From assembly GCF_004364325.1 (NCBI RefSeq), contig NZ_SOCP01000004.1:710437-774436 (forward strand): a stretch of DNA of 64,000 nucleotides, in the 5' to 3' direction. The DNA comes from Actinophytocola oryzae (GTDB lineage Bacteria > Actinomycetota > Actinomycetes > Mycobacteriales > Pseudonocardiaceae). Made by a program: the position numbers and the translations under genes. The notes under the pieces are model-generated. The model was not told the DNA's origin. It did no database searches and was given only the letters and a program-made list of their open reading frames with translations. This document shows, piece by piece, positions 60,692 through 64,000 of the stretch. Positions within the stretch are counted from its first letter, which is position 1; every line of letters begins with the position of its first letter.

Positions 60692-61543
60692 ATGGTGACT
60701 GCTACCGACACCCCGGCGGTCGAGGCGCAGGCCGCGACCGGGAGGAAGCCCGGCCGCCGGTGGGGCACACCGGGCGTGGTGGCGATGCGTCTCGCGGTGA
60801 TCGCGCTCTGCCTGGTCCTGTGGCAGGTGATGAGCGGACCGGTGGTGCCGGAGTACGCGGTCAGCAAACCCACCGAGGTGTGGGAGGCGCTACGCGGGTT
60901 GCTCGGCTCCTCGACCGGGTGGATCGACATCAGGACGACGTCGTTCGAGGTCGCGGTCGGGTTCGGCGTCGGTGTGGTGGTCGGCACGGTGCTGGGGCTG
61001 GTGCTCGGCTCGTTCCCGTTGGCGGGCCGGGTGATGGAGCCCCTGGTCGCGGCCGTCAACGGTGTCCCCAAGATCGCGCTCGCGCCGCTGTTCGTGCTGT
61101 TCTTCGGGATCGGCTCCTGGTCGAAGATCTACATCGCCGCCACCGGCGTGGCCTTCGTGGTCTTCTACAACATCTACCTCGGCCTGCGGCTGCGGGAACG
61201 CGAGCTGGTGGAGATCATCGAGGTGATGGGCGGCCGCAGGCACCACGTGCTCAGCTACGTCACGATTCCCACCCTGGCGGCGCCGTTCTTCGCCGCGCTG
61301 AAGGCCGGTGGCCCGCTGGCCATCCTCGGCGTGATCGGCGGGGAGTTCATCGCCTCGTCCGAGGGAGTGGGGCACGAGCTGTTCACCGCGGCCATGAACC
61401 TCGACGCCGCGAGCGAGTTCGCCGGTCTCATCGTCCTGATGGCGATCACGCTGATCCTCAACGGCGTGCTGACCCAGCTCGACATGTTCGCACTCAGGCG
61501 CCTCGGCCTCGCCACGCGCCGTTCGTCCAGGAGCCGCTCATGA
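60692..61543 (+). CDS. ABC transporter permease (SsuC/TauC type)
   Basis: This 283-residue protein has six membrane helices and the EAA-type loop ELVEIIEVMGGRRHHVLSYVTIP that contacts the ATPase. An N-terminal about 30-residue cytoplasmic extension precedes the first helix. The ATG has AAGGAG six bases upstream. It completes the importer with the lipoprotein and the ATPase. Its stop overlaps the lactonase ATG. Confidence 0.9.
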   Translation: MVTATDTPAVEAQAATGRKPGRRWGTPGVVAMRLAVIALCLVLWQVMSGPVVPEYAVSKPTEVWEALRGLLGSSTGWIDIRTTSFEVAVGFGVGVVVGTVLGLVLGSFPLAGRVMEPLVAAVNGVPKIALAPLFVLFFGIGSWSKIYIAATGVAFVVFYNIYLGLRLRERELVEIIEVMGGRRHHVLSYVTIPTLAAPFFAALKAGGPLAILGVIGGEFIASSEGVGHELFTAAMNLDAASEFAGLIVLMAITLILNGVLTQLDMFALRRLGLATRRSSRSRS

Positions 61544-62664
61544 CCGAGAACCCCTCCCGCAGAACGATTCTGGGCGCACTCGCGGCCGTGCCGGTACTCG
61601 CGGGCGCGTCGGGCGCCGTCCCGTCGCGGGACCTCGTCCACATCGGCACGTGGAAGGGCCAGAACGTCCACGGCGCCTGGTTCGACCCGGTCCGCGGCGA
61701 CCTGACCCCGATCGGCCCGGTGGGCGTGGCCGACGCGGACTGGTCGGTGCCGCACCCGACGCTGCCGATCCTCTACGTGGCAACGCTGGAGGAAGACGGT
61801 GTCGTCTACACCTTCCGCGTCGACCGGCAGACCGGCACCCTGACGAAGACCGGCGAGGTGGCGACCGGCGGCGCGGGCATGGGCGGGGGCGGCGTGTCGT
61901 TCATCGCCGTGGACCGGCCGTCGAGCACCCTCCTGGTGGCCAACTTCGAAGCCGGCCTCACGGCGGCGCTGCCGATCTCGCGGACCGGCGTGCTGGGCCC
62001 GCCGACGTCCGTCGCGCAGGACACCGGCTCCGGCCCCAACCCGCGACAGAACGGCCCACACCCGCACCACGTGGCGGTCGACCCGACCGGACGTTTCGTC
62101 CTGGTCGCGGACTTCGGTGCCGACCAGGTGTTCGTCCACCCCTTCCACCGCGCGACCCGCACCCTGTCCGTCGGCGGTTCCTACCGCACGGCGCCGGGTT
62201 CTGGCCCACGACGTGTCGCCTTCCACCCCGACGGCCGTACCGTCTACCTCCTGAACGAGCTGACCGCGGACCTCCAGACCCTCCGCTGGCACCCGGAAGG
62301 CGGCCTGACACACCGCCAGACGCTGCCCACCAACGCGCCGGACCACACAGGCACGACAAGCGCCTCGGACCTGGCGGTAGCCGGTCGCTTCGTCTACACG
62401 GGCAACCGCGGCGAGAACTCCCTTGTCGTCCACGCCATCGACCCACGCACGCACCTGCTCCGCCCGATCCAGCGGGTGCCCTGCGCTGGCGTGACCCCGT
62501 GGAGCTTCTCCGTCCACCCGAACGGCCACTGGCTGCTCGTCGCCAACGAGGCGAGCAACACCGTCAACGTCTTCGGCATCGACCGGGCCACGGGAAGGCT
62601 CACCGACACCGGCAGGTCCATCCCCGTCCCGAACCCGGACTCCATCACGTTCTGCCGCAGGTGA
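61540..62664 (+). CDS. Tat-exported lactonase-family beta-propeller
   Basis: This 374-residue seven-bladed propeller of the 6-phosphogluconolactonase/carboxymuconate-cyclase family has repeats such as PHPHHVAVDPTGRFVLVADFG, RRVAFHPDGRTVYLLNEL and WSFSVHPNGHWLLVANEAS. A twin-arginine signal (SRRTILGALAAVPVLAGASG) indicates export. It may hydrolyse a lactone form of the substrate outside the cell before uptake (inference). As last gene of the operon it is translationally coupled to the permease. Confidence 0.85.
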   Translation: MTENPSRRTILGALAAVPVLAGASGAVPSRDLVHIGTWKGQNVHGAWFDPVRGDLTPIGPVGVADADWSVPHPTLPILYVATLEEDGVVYTFRVDRQTGTLTKTGEVATGGAGMGGGGVSFIAVDRPSSTLLVANFEAGLTAALPISRTGVLGPPTSVAQDTGSGPNPRQNGPHPHHVAVDPTGRFVLVADFGADQVFVHPFHRATRTLSVGGSYRTAPGSGPRRVAFHPDGRTVYLLNELTADLQTLRWHPEGGLTHRQTLPTNAPDHTGTTSASDLAVAGRFVYTGNRGENSLVVHAIDPRTHLLRPIQRVPCAGVTPWSFSVHPNGHWLLVANEASNTVNVFGIDRATGRLTDTGRSIPVPNPDSITFCRR

Positions 62665-62703
62665 CCACCCGCACGACTCCGCCGCCACCGTGCCGACGCC
62701 CGG

Positions 62704-63387
62704 TCACACGCTCGGCTCGGTCGGGTCTGTCTCGCGACCGGTCGTCCCGGCGGACATGGCGTCGAGGGCATGCGCGGTGCGTGGGTTCTCGCGGAGGATT
62801 CGCCAGCACAGGTAGGCGCAGACGCCGCCCGCGGGTGCGCCGCCCAGCAGTGTGGCGGCGATGCCGAGCGGGATCACCGTTCCGGCAAGGTACAGCGGCA
62901 CCAGTACCGCGGTGGCGACGGCGAACTTGGCCAGGAACACCGCCGTGCACACCTGATAACGCCGCAGCCGCGGGGGATCGTGTCGCCAGGTGGGCCGTTC
63001 GCCGCGCACTGTGCTCATCAGCAGTCCGACGACCGGCCATCGCACCAGCAGGGACACCAGGAACAGCACGCCGCCCGCTGCCTGCAGGAGGACCGAGGTG
63101 AGGTAGAAGTCGACCGCCTGACCGGTACTCCCGGCCAGCAGTGCGGACACCCCGACCACGACCAACCCGATCGCCGGCTGCCAGGCCTTGCCGCCGGTGC
63201 ACACCCGCACCACGGCCAACGCGATCCCGCCGCCTGCCGCGATTAGTGCCGAGGTCGGCACCTGTCCGGTGAGCAGGTAGGTGACGAGGAACAGCGCCCT
63301 CGACAGGACGCACTCGGCGGCCGTGCGCCAACCGCCGACCGCGCTGAACAACGACAGCGACTTCTGCGTCAGCATGGCGAGGCTCAC
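62704..63387 (-). CDS. DUF3159 membrane protein
   Basis: This 227-residue membrane protein matches the actinobacterial DUF3159 family: VGGWRTAAECVLSRALFLVTYLLTG at the N-terminus, DFYLTSVLLQAAGGVLFLVSLLVRWPVVGLL in the middle and PLYLAGTVIPLGIA towards the end. About six helices are visible. Function is unknown. It converges on the catabolic operon with 39 nt between stops and appears unrelated to it. Confidence 0.82.
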   Translation of the reverse strand: MSLAMLTQKSLSLFSAVGGWRTAAECVLSRALFLVTYLLTGQVPTSALIAAGGGIALAVVRVCTGGKAWQPAIGLVVVGVSALLAGSTGQAVDFYLTSVLLQAAGGVLFLVSLLVRWPVVGLLMSTVRGERPTWRHDPPRLRRYQVCTAVFLAKFAVATAVLVPLYLAGTVIPLGIAATLLGGAPAGGVCAYLCWRILRENPRTAHALDAMSAGTTGRETDPTEPSV

Positions 63388-63752
63388 GTGCTCGCCTCCG
63401 CGTCAGGCGGGCAACTGCCGCGGCGCATCGTGTTCCCGTGAGCGCCGATCACCTCGAGCCGGCCTTCGGACCGGCGGTTGCGATCGTGATCGTGTCAGCC
63501 ACTGAATCTCCCACTCGCATGGACATCAGCTCTGTTACCGAACCCTGGTCACAGTCCACCGCGACGCTCGGCAGATGGCACAACGCCATGCCGCACAAGC
63601 GCCAATTTCACTCGAACGAGTCCGAAACGCCGATCGCGGAGGGCACGCACCTACTGGTGCGTCAAGTGTTCCTGTGTGTCCGAACTCCCTCACATCGCAC
63701 TGAAGGCCGCCACGCGGGGTGGCGGCCTTCGGTGGTGGTGCGGTGTGGCGTG
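63388..63752. other. Intergenic region, no gene recognised
   Basis: This 365-bp stretch holds the upstream region of the DUF3159 gene at its left and the terminator hairpin at 63703-63729 at its right. I found no convincing reading frame, tRNA or repeat in it. The stretch around 63530-63650 is less GC-rich than the surrounding coding DNA, as expected of non-coding sequence. Confidence 0.6.
63703..63729 (-). terminator. Terminator hairpin after the HU-like gene
   Basis: A perfect 11-bp stem (AAGGCCGCCAC with its complement) and a five-base GCGGG loop lie 23 bp past the stop codon of the lysine-rich gene. No long T-run follows on either strand, but stem strength and position support termination. 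Confidence 0.75.
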
Positions 63753-64000
63753 TTACTTCTTCTTGGCGGCGGGGGTGCGTTTGGCCGCGCTGGTGGTCTT
63801 CTTCGCGGGGGTGGCTTTCGCCGCTGTCGCGGTCTTGGCTGGGGTGGTCTTGCGTGCCGTGGTCTTGGCCGTGGTCGCCTTGGCGGTGGTCGCCTTGGCG
63901 GCGGTGGGGGCCTTCTTGGCGGTGGCGGCCTTGGCCGGTGTGGCCTTCGCGGTGGTGGTCTTGGCCGTGGTGGTGCGGGTCGTGGCCGGTTTCGCGGCAG
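63753..64000 (-). CDS. HU-like nucleoid protein, Lys/Ala-rich C-terminal tail (N-terminus beyond window)
   Basis: Only the last about 82 codons are in the window; the start lies beyond 64000. The visible part is a low-complexity tail of AAK, KTT, ATPAKK-type repeats ending RTPAAKKK before TAA. Such tails follow the HU fold in actinobacterial HupB/HupS proteins and resemble eukaryotic H1 tails, binding DNA non-specifically. Since the folded domain is not visible, another Lys/Ala-rich protein cannot be excluded. Confidence 0.65.
   Translation of the reverse strand, partial: AAKPATTRTTTAKTTTAKATPAKAATAKKAPTAAKATTAKATTAKTTARKTTPAKTATAAKATPAKKTTSAAKRTPAAKKK

Noticed and set aside
1..64000. CRISPR arrays, tRNAs, rRNAs, insertion sequences
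   Set aside because: I read for regular spaced repeats, cloverleaf-like CCA ends and transposase motifs and found none that I could support.

Overview
The window is high-GC DNA with dense, overlapping (ATGA/GTGA) operons, SARP and LuxR regulators, Tat-exported proteins and a lysine/alanine-tailed HU-type protein. This points to an antibiotic-producing actinobacterium, probably of the Pseudonocardiales (inference; there is no rRNA or other marker gene to test it). Almost all of the sequence is coding. I saw no tRNA, rRNA, CRISPR array, integrase or transposase.

Region 1 (1-13.5 kb, minus strand) is the core of a polycyclic tetramate macrolactam (PTM) cluster: a sterol-desaturase-like hydroxylase, an iterative PKS-NRPS of 3102 residues (KS-AT-DH-KR-ACP-C-A-PCP-TE, with an ornithine-like A-domain code) and two CrtI-like FAD oxidoreductases. 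The second oxidoreductase is cut by the left edge.

Region 2 (13.8-31.6 kb) is a separate, unfamiliar biosynthetic locus. One long minus-strand operon runs from an aspartokinase and an ADH-synthase-type aldolase through an HK97-fold encapsulin, a PAPS sulfotransferase, an SDR, an acyl-CoA ligase, an acyl-CoA dehydrogenase, APS kinase (CysC), sulfate adenylyltransferase (CysD, CysN), an aldehyde dehydrogenase and an SRPBCC protein to an MFS permease. A MOSC-domain gene of uncertain membership follows. A divergent plus-strand operon has an MFS exporter, a HAD phosphatase and a CysQ-like PAP phosphatase. Together they make sulfate donor, transfer sulfate and recycle PAP, and divert aspartate carbon. 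The encapsulin suggests part of the chemistry is compartmentalised. A 123-bp repeat encoding a 40-residue peptide sits at two operon junctions, with a truncated third copy.

Region 3 (31.6-40.7 kb) has regulators and tailoring genes: an MbtH-like protein, a cytoplasmic histidine kinase with a LuxR response regulator, a UbiA prenyltransferase, a SARP activator, an FAD monooxygenase, a methyltransferase, a ketosynthase-III-like protein and a beta-lactamase-fold hydrolase. Pairs of GGTTAAC-like heptamers with 11-bp periodicity, the classical SARP box layout, lie upstream of genes in both regions 2 and 3 and suggest one regulon.

Region 4 (40.8-49.0 kb) looks like ordinary accessory or housekeeping DNA: a secreted GH12 glycanase, a Tat-exported L-amino-acid oxidase, a SUKH protein, a membrane protein, a second two-component system and a Tat-exported TolB-like propeller.

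Region 5 (49.3-62.7 kb, plus strand) is a 14-gene catabolic operon. It has an ABC importer split between its two ends, a CoxG protein, an HpcH aldolase, a LigJ-like hydratase, a ThDP enzyme, three dihydroxyphthalate-decarboxylase-like paralogues, a DUF3500 protein, a LigI-like amidohydrolase, an FCD-type GntR regulator and a Tat-exported lactonase. Two near-identical inverted TTGT-N3-ACAA operators flank the divergent promoter region at its head. The window ends with a DUF3159 membrane protein and the start-less tail of an HU-like gene.
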